Source: Diabrotica undecimpunctata
Lineage: Eukaryota; Arthropoda; Insecta; Coleoptera; Chrysomelidae
NCBI RefSeq assembly: GCF_040954645.1
Contig: NC_092806.1
Span: 148,394,429-148,458,428, forward strand
Direction of reading: 5' to 3'
Length of the DNA: 64,000 nucleotides
Shown here: piece by piece, positions 1-10,107 of the stretch
How positions within the stretch are numbered: position 1 is the first letter of the stretch
Layout: each line of letters starts with the position of its first letter
Made by a program: the position numbers and the translations under genes
Notes under the pieces: model-generated
Seen by the model: only the letters and a program-made list of their open reading frames with translations
What the model was told of the DNA's origin: nothing
Databases searched by the model: none

Positions 1-2359
1 GAGTTGATCTTGGGAAAGGTCCCATAAGATCGGTTGCTACTATCTCCCATGGTTGAGTAGCTTTAGGTTGAGGAGTCATAAAGCCTTTGGGCTTACCTTG
101 TTCCACCTTATGCATGGCACACAGTGAGCAACGTCCAACGTAACGAGACACATCACTCCGCAGTTTCGGCCAAAAATACTTCTCGTTAATACGCTTATAA
201 GTTTTCAGGATCCCCATATGACCTGCTAAAGGACTATCATGACACAACTTCAGCACTTCCAATCGTTGACCCTTAGGAACGACTTCCTTCCAATTGTCCG
301 CTTCCTCGACCAAAAATCCATGACTGGGACGGATGTATTTATAAAGTTTGCCACCAGACATTCTCCACTGAGGATACTTCAAGGGATTAGACTCGATTTT
401 TCTACAAAGTTTATCATACCAACTATCACCACTAGGAAGCGGTACAACCTCTTCAACCATATCAAGCACGGGAACTGACCGAGATAACAAATCGGGGACA
501 ACATGTTCTTTTCCTTTCCGATGCACAATCTTAAAGTCATATTGTTGCAATCTTACCGCCCATCGAGCTAATCTTCCAGTAGGATCCTTCAAATTTTGAA
601 GCCATACGAGGGATGCGTGATCAGTCACGACCGTAAACGGAACACCCTCCAAATAAGGACGCAGTTTTTCGACTGCCCATAACACAGCTAAACATTCCCG
701 TTCCGTCGTGGAAAAATTCCTTTCTTGACGCGTTAGTGATCTGCTCAGGAAACTAATTACTTCGTCACCATCCGGGCCTGGCTGCAATAACACGGCGCCC
801 ACTCCATATCCTGAGGCATCACATTGGACAACAAAAGGCAAATTGTAGTCAGGACAATTAAGTATCGGAGCAGAAACTAGACATTCTTTTATTTTCTGAA
901 AAGATTCTTCACAACTCGGGGTCCAATTGAATTTTCTTCCTTTCTTCAATATCGCTGTAATTGGAGCTAGTAGTGTCGCAAAGGAAGGAATAAATCTTCG
1001 ATACCAGGAAAATGTGCCTATGATGCTACGAACTTCCTTGACGGATGTGGGTGTTGGGATACGTAGCATAGCCTTGACCTTATCACCATCAACATGTAGT
1101 CCATTCCTATCAACCACATGACCCAAATACTTTAGTTCCGGTCTACAAAATTGACATTTATCCCAGCTAACGGTTAACTTAGCTTCTCTCAAGCGTCTAA
1201 AGACTTCCTCTAAGATCCTTACATGTTCTTCAATAGACTTTGTCACGATGACCACGTCATCCAAGTAAGTAAAAACATAGGGTTCCAACTCCGGACCGAG
1301 GACACGATCTATCAACCTCTGCCATGTAGCCGGGGCATTATGTAATCCAAAAGGCATTCTGCAAAACTGAAAAAGACCTCGACCAGGAACCGTAAAAGCA
1401 GTATAAGGCCTGGAAGCCTTAGCAACAGGTACCTGCCAATACGCCGACTTAATGTCTATGGTGGAAAGATAATGCGCGTTCTTTAATTTATTTAAAATAT
1501 TAGAGATGTACGGTAATGGGTAGCCATCCCTCTCTGTTACGGCATTAAGCTTTCGATAGTCTACGCAGAACCTCCATTTTGGTTCTTCACCTTCTGGAAC
1601 CTTTTTTTTCACCAAGAGAATCGGGGACGACCAAGCACTATTCGATCGCTCCACTACTCCTTTCGCCAACATATCTTCTAGCTCTTTATCAATATGGCTT
1701 TGGATTACTGGGGATACAGGATAGTAACGTTGTTTTATGGGTGCAGATTTACAAACAATCACATGCTCAGTGACATCAGTACAACCAAGAGAAGTGCCCA
1801 TTAGTTCACGACTTCTATTAATAACTTCCTCCAATTGCGACTTCTCTGCATCGGTCAAAATAGTTTGACCTCGGAGATGATCCACTGAACCTACCATTGC
1901 TGGAGCGTCCGAAAAATACCATTCGTTATGCCTCAAATCTGGAACGATACCCATAACACGCCAAAAATCAGATCCTAAAATCAGAATGTGCGGTACGTCC
2001 AAAATAACTAATACTGGCAAGATACGCAAGCGATCCCTAACCATGAAAGGTACTAAACATTCCCCCAACGATTCACACATCTGACCATTCGCCACTCTAC
2101 AAACGGTCTTCTTCGAAGTATCCAACTCTAAACCCAAGTTTTGTAAAAATTTCCAACCAGTTCTTCCTACAATGGTCTTTGAAGCACCAGAATCCAATAA
2201 TCCCAAAATTTCCTTTCCTAAGACTTTAACTTTCAAATATGGACGTTCATCTCCTTCGGAATGATGTAAAATAAAGTCTAAAATAGGACGTAGGTTGGTC
2301 GAGTCAACGTCGGCAACACCTCTTCGACCAGTTAGGTGCGCTTCCTTCCGTTTCCCGAA
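1..2359 (-). CDS. pol: Gypsy-type Pol polyprotein (protease-RT-RNase H-integrase), cut by window edge
   Basis: This is the replication polyprotein of an LTR retrotransposon. I read the frame codon by codon and found no stop from 2359 to 1, about 786 codons, after an in-frame TAA at 2362-2360. Domains in order are an aspartic protease with a DSGA motif near 2186-2194, a reverse transcriptase with catalytic YLDD at 1256-1267, RNase H (CDASG, then TDHASL), and the start of integrase with its HHCC zinc-binding region (H..H followed by CSLC) and the first catalytic Asp in the ATDLMGP segment. It has no start codon of its own and lies in the -1 frame relative to gag, so it is expected as a Gag-Pol fusion. 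The rest of integrase and the 3' LTR lie outside the window. Intactness suggests a young copy. Confidence 0.93.
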
Positions 2360-3714
2360 TTACACGAAGGACAAGTTCTGACTGTAAACCCTTCTTTCTT
2401 ACACTTAAAACAGTGAACAGCCTCCTTCTTCATTAGACACCCTACTGCCTTATGGCCTGACTGATTACAACGATAACAGATTAAAGTCCTAAACTTTCCT
2501 CTAGCGGACTCCGATTCGGATGAAGCAACAGGACCCTCACTAACACTACTACAACTTTCAGCATCCACACTGATATAAGCTAGGTCCTTTTCCAAAGTAT
2601 TCATTTTCCTACTATTCGGTTCAACATAGTTCCTAATACAATCACGTCTTTCCTCCATACTGCGACATAGAACACGAAGTTCCTCCAAGGTAGCTGGCAA
2701 AGGATCACGTAATCTATCTTGATAGAACGGATGCAAATTCCTAATAACTATAGACAATTTAACTTCCTCTGGAACATGACAACGCAAGCGATTAAAGTAA
2801 CTATTCATTATTGCCAAGTAAACTCCAATAGTCTCAGACGAATGCTGAGTTCTCCTCCGAAGCTCTTCAAAAAGCGCTTCCCCATGGTGAGCTGACAGGT
2901 ACTCCCTACGAAACTCTTCAACTAATTCAGCCCAACTCCCTACACGTAGACGAACATCTTTATAAAACTGATAGGCTTTATCCGAAAATAAATCTATACC
3001 TGATTCCAAAAGTATACTATCTGGTACATGACGAGCGAGACTCAATTCATTCACCATCTCAAAAAATGCAGAAATAGACATACCCCTAGCAGAACCTGAA
3101 AACTTTTCTATTCCCCATTTATGAGGAAGTATCATCCCAGAAGAAAAACTAGAGACAGACCCTGAAAAAACATTATTACCAGCTTGTGACATCGCTCCAG
3201 GAGAAGAAGCATGAACTTGTCCTACCCCTGCCTGAAAAGACTGATTTAAAACCGAAATCACATCGAGCGCTACTGGTACCGAACCAGATCCGATTGGATG
3301 CTGCTTATCATGTAAATCCTGTGACAACTTCAAAATCTCAGCAAGAAAGTCTGACTTAACAACCTGGGCTGCGTCTGCATCGTCACCTGTTGGCAATACC
3401 ATAAGATCAATTCTCCCCAAGACATGGTTAATCTGTGTCCGCAATCTCAAGGACTCAGCACAAGTAGGAGTTCCGGCAAACTTTCCAACAGCCGTATTCA
3501 GCTCCGCAAGTTTAGTCTCGATTGCAGTTTTATCCTGTGAAAAGGTGAATGGGTGCTCAGGATATCTAAAGCTTTCATTTGCTGCCTCACGACTAAGTGC
3601 ATCAGACAGACTAGACCTCATAGACTCAACAGTGCCAGTAGACACTCCACGAATTTTGAGTTCATATTCCAGTTCCTCTTTCCTTAAGTAGTTGGGTACA
3701 AGTTTTCGCACCAT
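2332..3714 (-). CDS. gag: Gypsy-type Gag with CCHC zinc knuckle
   Basis: Structural protein that would form the retrotransposon particle and bind its RNA. I start it at the ATG at 3714-3712 (MVRKLVPNYL), which has a purine at -3; the frame is open five codons further but that would need a TTG start. That gives about 460 residues, usual for insect Gypsy Gag. The N-terminal half is polar, the middle has a retrotransposon capsid-like stretch (WAELVEEFRREYL), and the C-terminus has a good CX2CX4HX4C knuckle (CYRCNQSGHKAVGC). A second knuckle, CFKCKKEGFTVRTC, carries Phe where His is expected. The last 28 nt overlap pol, which is read by a -1 shift. Confidence 0.9.
   Translation of the reverse strand: MVRKLVPNYLRKEELEYELKIRGVSTGTVESMRSSLSDALSREAANESFRYPEHPFTFSQDKTAIETKLAELNTAVGKFAGTPTCAESLRLRTQINHVLGRIDLMVLPTGDDADAAQVVKSDFLAEILKLSQDLHDKQHPIGSGSVPVALDVISVLNQSFQAGVGQVHASSPGAMSQAGNNVFSGSVSSFSSGMILPHKWGIEKFSGSARGMSISAFFEMVNELSLARHVPDSILLESGIDLFSDKAYQFYKDVRLRVGSWAELVEEFRREYLSAHHGEALFEELRRRTQHSSETIGVYLAIMNSYFNRLRCHVPEEVKLSIVIRNLHPFYQDRLRDPLPATLEELRVLCRSMEERRDCIRNYVEPNSRKMNTLEKDLAYISVDAESCSSVSEGPVASSESESARGKFRTLICYRCNQSGHKAVGCLMKKEAVHCFKCKKEGFTVRTCPSCNSGNGRKRT
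2350..2356 (-). promoter_or_regulatory. -1 ribosomal frameshift site G GGA AAC
   Basis: On the minus strand the gag codons TCG GGA AAC create the heptamer G GGA AAC, a canonical X XXY YYZ slippery sequence, 16 nt before the gag stop and just inside the gag/pol overlap. Slipping back one base enters the open pol frame. No downstream pseudoknot was worked out. Confidence 0.8.
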
Positions 3715-4352
3715 CTTGCCAAAGTTCAAAATTTAAAAAAAAATGTATCAACCGAAAGGAGCAAATATTCAAACAAAATCAAGATATAAGTAAAAATATT
3801 AACACACAGGTACAGTTTACTTTATTAATGGGAGCAAACCAAAAGCAAAATAAAAGTAATAGTCGCTTTATTCAATCTATAAAATTTCACAAAAGATTTT
3901 CAAAATTTCATTGTTTCAGAACAAATTACAAGTCACAACATAATCTCAAAAAAAAAGATTTTACATTCCCTAACATAAGTAAGTTAAACCACAATGTAGA
4001 ATTTCGAAGTCCAACTTCTCAAAAAAATAAATTTGAACTCCAACTGAAATAGAAATATTTCAAAGTCCTAATATATCCATAATTCTTCTAAGTTCCACAA
4101 CACCACTTCAAAGTATCTTCTTTTAAGTTCCATTTTTGGCTTCTTCCAACTTCACGTCACACAAAAAAAAACTAGTAAGCACTTCTTGGCATACACTTCC
4201 ACTAAACACGAAGTTCTAAGACTACTACTAAGTGCAAAACCAGTGGTAAAGTAAATAAATCAAAGTTAGTCAATTAAAGCCCAAACACGTTAGGTTAACT
4301 AATTAAAAGGAATCTACACAAGGGGTTGACAAAAAAAAGGTTAATTAATTAA
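3715..4352 (-). other. 5' leader of the Gypsy-type element
   Basis: About 640 bases between the primer binding site and the gag start on the minus strand. It is A/T rich with no supported coding frame; it would be the transcribed untranslated leader carrying packaging signals, which I cannot identify. Confidence 0.6.
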
Positions 4353-4372
4353 GGGCCCCACGTTGGGCGCCA
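4353..4372 (-). other. Primer binding site, tRNA-Lys1,2 type
   Basis: The minus strand reads TGGCGCCCAACGTGGGGCCC. Its first 18 bases match the primer binding site known for tRNA-Lys1,2 (as in visna virus). It sits six bases inside the probable LTR end, the expected place to prime minus-strand DNA synthesis. Confidence 0.85.
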
Positions 4373-4378
4373 AAATAT

Positions 4379-6323
4379 GTGGCGTACAAAACCGAATCTA
4401 TATAAAAAAATTACAAATTGTACCAAATATAAATCAGACGTACACCCGGAAAGAAAAGTACTATACGGTGACAGTCTGGGAATGGCTCGCGGCTAGACAA
4501 AACAGTGGAGATGGTCGTGCGGTCCACAAAACAAAAAAATCCGAAGTTATATCAGGGGCGCCAGGTAAATTGGCCCACAGCCTTCCCTACGTTGCTATTC
4601 AATAAACCACCAACTTACCAATAGGTTTACTACTAAAATACTAAGTAACAGTATACAACCTGAATAAATAAAAAAATAAATGAAATTGTCAGATTAGAAT
4701 TTAGTCAATTTTAATAAATAGATTCCCAAGATAGTTGAAAATAAATACATACATATTACATATTACAATATTATTTAACTTTACCATAGGCTTAATAAAA
4801 AAATAATATAAAAATGCGGCTTCTGCTTGCCTAACAAAAATTCATAAGTTATTTCTACTTAACAGAACAAAATGAAAGGTAAGACGTGTCAAAAGTACCG
4901 GACGCTAAGGGGTGTGCGGTTCAATACCAACCAAAAAAAAATAATTAACGCAAATAGGACACCACGTGAGCTCAAGTGCGTGCGCAGAAAATAATATAAA
5001 AAAAATAAATCTCAAATATATAACCCCCCCTTAGACGCAGTTTACAAAATTAAAATAGGTATGTGTAAATATTGAATTAATAAAATAAACCGCAAATTAT
5101 CTTTAAAAAAAATCTGTAAAGTATTTGTAAATATGAAAATAAAAACTAACAGCAAATAATCTTTAAAAAAAAACTATTGTATTCCGCAAACCAAATTAGA
5201 CGGTGCTTAAATCTTCCGTTGAAAATTAATTATCGATCCATACCTCGAATATTCATATACTTCACCGCGTGGAATTCCAGTTATAGTTCAGCGTGTCTTC
5301 AATCCAAAATCCCATACGATTGCCGATGTACATAGACTTGTGTGACAATGTTGAAAAGTTGAAAATTACAGCCAGATGGAAAAATACGAAGAAGAAGAAG
5401 CAGAAAAAAAACAAACAAACCAACCAACCAACCCTGAAGCAAGAAAACATTAATTACCATCTGTGTCTAAAATAATTATTTGGAAATAAATATATTGATT
5501 TTAACACTTTGTTTATCTGCCTTTTGGCGATAATGGAGCAATACAAAAAAAAACTTGTCTCCGAACTTGAATGTATGAAAACTGATAAAAATGTGAATAG
5601 CTTTTTAGAGATGGGATAAAAAAATAACTACAACTTTTTAATTAATTAAAAACGAAATGTTCTAACACTCACCCTTCTTAGCCAGATTAGGGGTTTGAAA
5701 TATCCCAAATTGGACCGAAGCGTAGCCGGCTATTTGGACTCGTGATTAAGGCTAATTTCTTGATCTAAATACGACTCCCGGTATTCACGTGTACTGTAGA
5801 TCCGCTTTTTTTTAGCGAAATTGTGGATATTCCAAAAAAAACCCTTCCACGAAGGCAGCAAATCCCCTTGAATATCCACACGGTTCGGACTAGTCCAGAT
5901 CCCACATGGAACAGCAGCAAAAGCAAAAAAACAAAAATGCCGTTTTTAATCTAGCCCAACCTTTCAGTAACACTCTCAAACCTGGAATCACTTTCTTTCC
6001 GTCGTCTTTCCGAACACTTGACAACTTGACACACGGAGGTCACCGAATAGTACCGAGATTCAAAAATTTCAATTTTATGATCCCAATTCTTCCAAGATAA
6101 CTCTAGAAAGAACGATCTAAATTAGTTTCTTCACAAAAAAGAGGACGTGTTCCCTTAACTTCAGCACAATTTGCCAGACATTACCCCTATTTGAAAATTA
6201 CTAATTTTATTTTCGCCACCTTGCTTATAATATATTATAGGCAACCGCTCTTACACGTCCTGAATTATTTAAATTTTGATAAAATAGAGGTGGGACTTTC
6301 TACTTTAAATTTGGAACGTAACA
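4379..6323 (-). repeat. Probable 5' LTR of the Gypsy-type element
   Basis: Next to the primer binding site the minus strand ends in CGCCACA, and 1.9 kb upstream it begins TGTTACGTTCC, giving the usual TG...CA ends. The interior is AT rich with short A runs and no coding frame. Only one LTR is in the window, so ends cannot be confirmed by comparing the pair. An LTR of about 1945 bp is long but within the range for Gypsy elements; the outer boundary is an inference. Confidence 0.5.
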
Positions 6324-6506
6324 GTCGACTTGAGTCATAAACCAATGGATGCTAAAGGTCCAAAGCCAATCGATGCCAAAGAAACCGCAACAGCGATTGA
6401 TGCCAATTGGTACCGCAACAGAATTCGCTGTATATTGTGGCCCGTGAATATTCACGGATGCCAAATGGGAATACTTTTCGTCCAGAAGTCAATTGGTACT
6501 ACAAAG

Positions 6507-6508
<2 letters not shown>
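6324..6508. other. Short degenerate repeats, no gene
   Basis: Holds several imperfect copies of a GATGCCAA-like unit (near 6347, 6372, 6397 and 6457) and then runs into an (AT)n tract. I see no coding function. Confidence 0.4.

Positions 6509-6559
<51 letters not shown>
6509..6559. repeat. (AT)n microsatellite
   Basis: Pure alternating AT tract of about 51 bp, directly against the left end of the transposase remnant. Confidence 0.95.
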
Positions 6560-6562
<3 letters not shown>

Positions 6563-7246
6563 GACGAAATTATACATAGCTTTGGACATCGTGTGTTAAG
6601 ACTACCGCCCTATCATTGCCAATTCAATCCAATTGAATATATTTGGGGATATGCAAAACATATGTTAGGAATAACTCTGCGAGACAGAATAACCAACGAA
6701 GACATCAGGAGAAGAACCGGAGTGACTGACATCATCGAGAAGATAGCCAGACTAAAATGGAGATGGGCAGGAGACATAGCCACAATGACAGATGGGCGAT
6801 GGACAAAGAGGTTATTGAAATGGATGCCAAGGGAAGACAAGAGAAGCGTCGGTCGACCACCTACAAGATGGACTGACGATTTAAGAAGACTCAATAAAAA
6901 CTGGATGAGAGCGGCGCAAGATAGACGGGGTTGGAAACATGAGGAAGAGGCCTATGTTCAGCAGTCGACTCTTGAGGCTGGATGATAATGCAAAACGTAT
7001 TATGATAACCATATTGGATACAAGGGTTACAGTGACGAGGCAGTCTTGGAAACATGGCAACAAGCATTGGATATTGCCACTCCTGAAATTTGGGGAAAAA
7101 GTGTAAAAAAATGTGAACACTTAATTGAAGAATGGTGGATCCGTGAAGGACGCATCGAAGCAGTTATCCTGTTATAATTTACCATCCGAATGAGGATAGC
7201 GACGACAGTGATTATGGCTGTGAATCTGATGGTTGATGATAGTTTT
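6560..7246 (+). pseudogene. IS630/Tc1/mariner-like transposase C-terminus, interrupted
   Basis: Remnant of a DDE transposase. The left part has LRLPPYHCQFNPIEYIW, the IS630/Tc1/mariner block whose Glu in NPIE is the third catalytic acid. After a 328-bp LINE insertion (6660-6987) the same protein resumes with TYYDNH...LETWQQAL and ends in an acidic Asp/Ser-rich tail near 7245. The right part matches the C-terminus of the transposase relic at 21.7-23.0 kb, so both belong to one family. Joining needs one extra base at the insertion, and a further one-base deletion lies near 7172, so this copy is dead. The N-terminal two thirds are absent. Confidence 0.75.
6660..6987 (+). mobile_element. 5'-truncated RTE-like LINE 3' end
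   Basis: Encodes only the C-terminal tail of an RTE-like endonuclease-reverse transcriptase: ITLRDRITNEDIRRRTGVTD, then WRWAGDIATMTDGRW and GRPPTRWTDDLRR, ending in VQQSTLEAG. The 3' end is GGATGATA, as in RTE tails built from GAT units. The insertion is flanked by a 9-bp duplication ATGCAAAAC at 6651-6659 and 6988-6996. It therefore landed in the transposase gene by target-primed reverse transcription. Confidence 0.85.
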
Positions 7247-7500
7247 AGGAGATTGGGAGAATAAGATAAGAAAGTTTTTTTGTTTTTTGTTTTTAATACT
7301 AATTGAATATTCGACTAAATAAAGGACACTATTTAATCACTTAAGTATTGTTACACTTCGCTTAAATCATTTAATTAAAAAACTAACTTGTTTACAATAC
7401 TAAATTCAATGATAGTTCAAGAAACTAGCCTCAGCCTGCTATGCAATAAGATCTGTTTCAAAGGAAATCAATTTAACATCTTCCAAAATAACATAATTTT
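7247..7500. other. No gene seen
   Basis: AT-rich sequence after the transposase relic; probably its 3' flank. No inverted repeat that would mark the element's end was recognised. Confidence 0.5.
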
Positions 7501-7502
7501 CT

Positions 7503-7997
7503 TTGTTCGAGTCTCATCTTCGATATGGCCTTCCTTTTTGGGATTCTAGTAAAGCTGTCCAATCTGATGTTATTTTTAAATTAGAAAAAAGAGCAATACA
7601 GTATCTTTTTGGCCTCAGTAGAATAACACATTACAGAAGCTACTACAAAAACCATGGGATTTTAACTCTTCCCTCTCTATATATTCTAGAAACTGTTTGC
7701 TTAATTCGTAACACCTGCATGTTTTTCCAGCCAGACCTAATCATGACTACTCCACCAGAAATTCAAGTTTTGATGTGTATTTACCGATCCCGTCCACTGA
7801 GTTAGTAAAAAAATCTATATTATATTCAGAAAAAAATTATACAACCATCTCCCTTTGCAACTTAAATCTACAACTTCTTTCCTTAATTTCCGTAAATTGA
7901 CAAAAGCCTATCAATCTGAAAGATAATATTATTCAGTAAAAAAGTTTCTTAACGAATAACTAAGAAATTACAGTACGTTTAGGTACAAGCAACAAAG

Positions 7998-8093
<96 letters not shown>

Positions 8094-8290
8094 GGTATCA
8101 CATGCAGCAGCTTAAACTTATTCGTAAAATAGTTCCTAAGGTTTTATTATGCAATTTGCAATTTAGTGAAATTTTAAAATGGATTGTATATTTGATTATG
8201 TTTTATTTTGTAATATTGACGATTTATGTAATTTTATTTATACTTTTTTAATACTTTTTCTTAACCTAAAATAAATTCTTGAAAACTTGA
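7503..8290 (+). pseudogene. CR1/Jockey-type LINE reverse transcriptase C-terminus and 3' UTR
   Basis: The first 100 codons (FESHLRYGLPFWDSS, KLEKRAIQYLFGL, LTLPSLYILETVCLIR) are the region after the RT domain in insect CR1/Jockey-type LINEs. After a frameshift near 7770 the same protein continues with NHLPLQLKSTTSFLNFRK and VKKFLNE before stops at about 7960. The following AT-rich stretch with a final AATAAATTCTTG near 8270 looks like the LINE 3' UTR; it is interrupted by a (TA)n tract. The 5' part is missing, as usual for truncated LINE copies. Confidence 0.75.
8002..8090. repeat. (TA)n microsatellite
   Basis: About 89 bp of uninterrupted TA repeats within the presumed LINE 3' UTR. Confidence 0.95.
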
Positions 8291-9034
8291 TCACATAAAT
8301 CACCTAGTCAACTCAGTCACAGATATCTTTGTTTCCATACTTTACGCGCGCACTGTATATGACGCACAAGTTAACAAAAATCTAAAACGTAATTACAGCT
8401 ACTATTCATTGCAAAAATTGATGTATAAAGTAAAGAAAATGTGTTGTAAAATTACATTCTCTGTATGTAAATTAAAAAAGACTGTTAGGCTAAGAGCAAA
8501 TTCACCCACAGACATTACTCAAATAACAGATGGAAAATTAATTCTGAAAATTTTATTCATTTACACTTTTATATAGATCGCGATTTGTCATAAATGTAAC
8601 CCATTTTTCGAAAGTCTATACACCATATAACTTTTTTTTTTTCCAATTTCCAGGTAATGCGCAATTTCTTTTTACAATGGAAGCGATTAACTGCAAACTA
8701 CGCTATACATATCTGTCCACCGCCGTTCAATATTTCTTTTGTTCTTCAGTTTAAGCGTTGATACAAATAGTTCTTCATAAAATAAATAAAAAGACAGGAT
8801 TTTGTTACTGCGCAACGCATAGTAGTCATTAGTATTATATTTTAACAATTTGCTTAAATTAACTTGTAGGTGATAGAACTGAAAATTTACAATTTCCTCT
8901 TTAAGAGGTTTAATTATTATTTAGACACTTACGTTATGTATAAAGGATTCACAAATATAGTGCCTTTTCATTATCCTAACAGTCTCTTAAACTCTCCCCC
9001 CCCCCTCCATAAATCATCAACTGTTGAAAATTGA
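8291..9034. other. No gene seen
   Basis: AT-rich, no supported frame. A C10-12 run lies at about 8996-9005. This is the left flank of the Jockey insertion. Confidence 0.5.
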
Positions 9035-9046
9035 AAATTTGTACGA
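9035..9046. repeat. Target-site duplication (left) of the Jockey LINE
   Basis: AAATTTGTACGA, identical to 15370-15381 on the other side of the element; marks the exact LINE ends. Confidence 0.9.
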
Positions 9047-9420
9047 CACACACACACACACGCAGTGATCAACCCTGCCCCTAGGAACATGTGTATACCA
9101 ATGTAAGAATGGGATCCACATGTCCGAAGATCAAACCGGTCACACCTCGCTAGTCGAAGTGGTACCTATCTGACCCCCAGGCTTTTCCACCACCCCTCCT
9201 CATCGTGTGACTTACGTGAGGAGGCTTATGATCTGAAATTTACTTAAGATGCCCTGGGTAATAGGACATCCTCGGTTTTTAGTGAATGTGGTTATGCCAC
9301 CTAACTGTAGGGGTAGCCTCATCTAGGCTTTTCTCCCTATTTACTTTACTGACTCAATTGATTTTACTCTAGCTTTACGTCGGGACTTGAGTCCCTAAAA
9401 AAAGAAAAAAAGAGCGTGTG

Positions 9421-9469
9421 TTCCGACCATAGAGCCATCAGCCTGAGCTGATGACTCTATGTCCGGAAA
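9421..9469 (-). other. Stable hairpin in the LINE 3' UTR
   Basis: CATAGAGCCATCAG (9428-9441) pairs with CTGATGACTCTATG (9448-9461) with one mismatch around a 6-nt loop, and TTCCG/CGGAA extend the stem outward. A 3' UTR hairpin is a plausible recognition element for the LINE's own reverse transcriptase; that role is inferred. Confidence 0.7.
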
Positions 9470-10107
9470 AGAGTGTGTGCTCGGTCACCCAGCCGCCGAT
9501 TTGGCAAAATAAATTTTGTTCTCCTCGCCGGCTGAGCACCCGAGAGGGGTCCGGCCACCAAGCCCATGCATGCCGCACATGACCTCAGTGCTCGGATTTC
9601 GCGAGTAGATCTTTCATTTCGATCTGCCTTAAGGGCCTAGTCCGCGGAGCGGTATATAGAAGGCCTGGCGGGCCCCTTCTATATTTGCTATATAAGGTTA
9701 ATTTACGTTAAACGGTTTAATGAAAAGTATGAATGTATCAATATGAATTTACGTTATTTAATCAGAAAACACAAATTTTTTTTTGTTTTTTTTTTTTTTT
9801 TTTATTTTTTTTTTGTTTTTTTTTTGTTTTTTGTTTGTGGACTTCCTTGTGGCGTCGGGACTATAAAATGCCTGGGCAACAATTCTTTCCTTTTTTCCTT
9901 AATCCTATTTGTGTGCGTGTATTGGGGTGTGCATTCCCAAGTGTATAATGCTCTCACACACCCCGGTGTATATTGGACTTATAATTACCTAAAAACCTAA
10001 AAACCTAAAAAAGAAAAGCGTACCCTCTCGCCAGAGTTTTTTTTGGTGTGTTTTCTGATTGACTGCATTTCTTTGTTCGTTCTTCTTACAACCATCTCAT
10101 TCTTTAT

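Noticed and set aside
3712..3729. Gag start at 3729
   Set aside because: The codon at 3729-3727 is TTG; the ATG at 3714-3712 has good context and was chosen.
6330..6985. Single 192-residue protein across the (AT)n tract
   Set aside because: It is a chance fusion of microsatellite-encoded Tyr/Ile repeats, a transposase fragment and an RTE tail separated by a target duplication.
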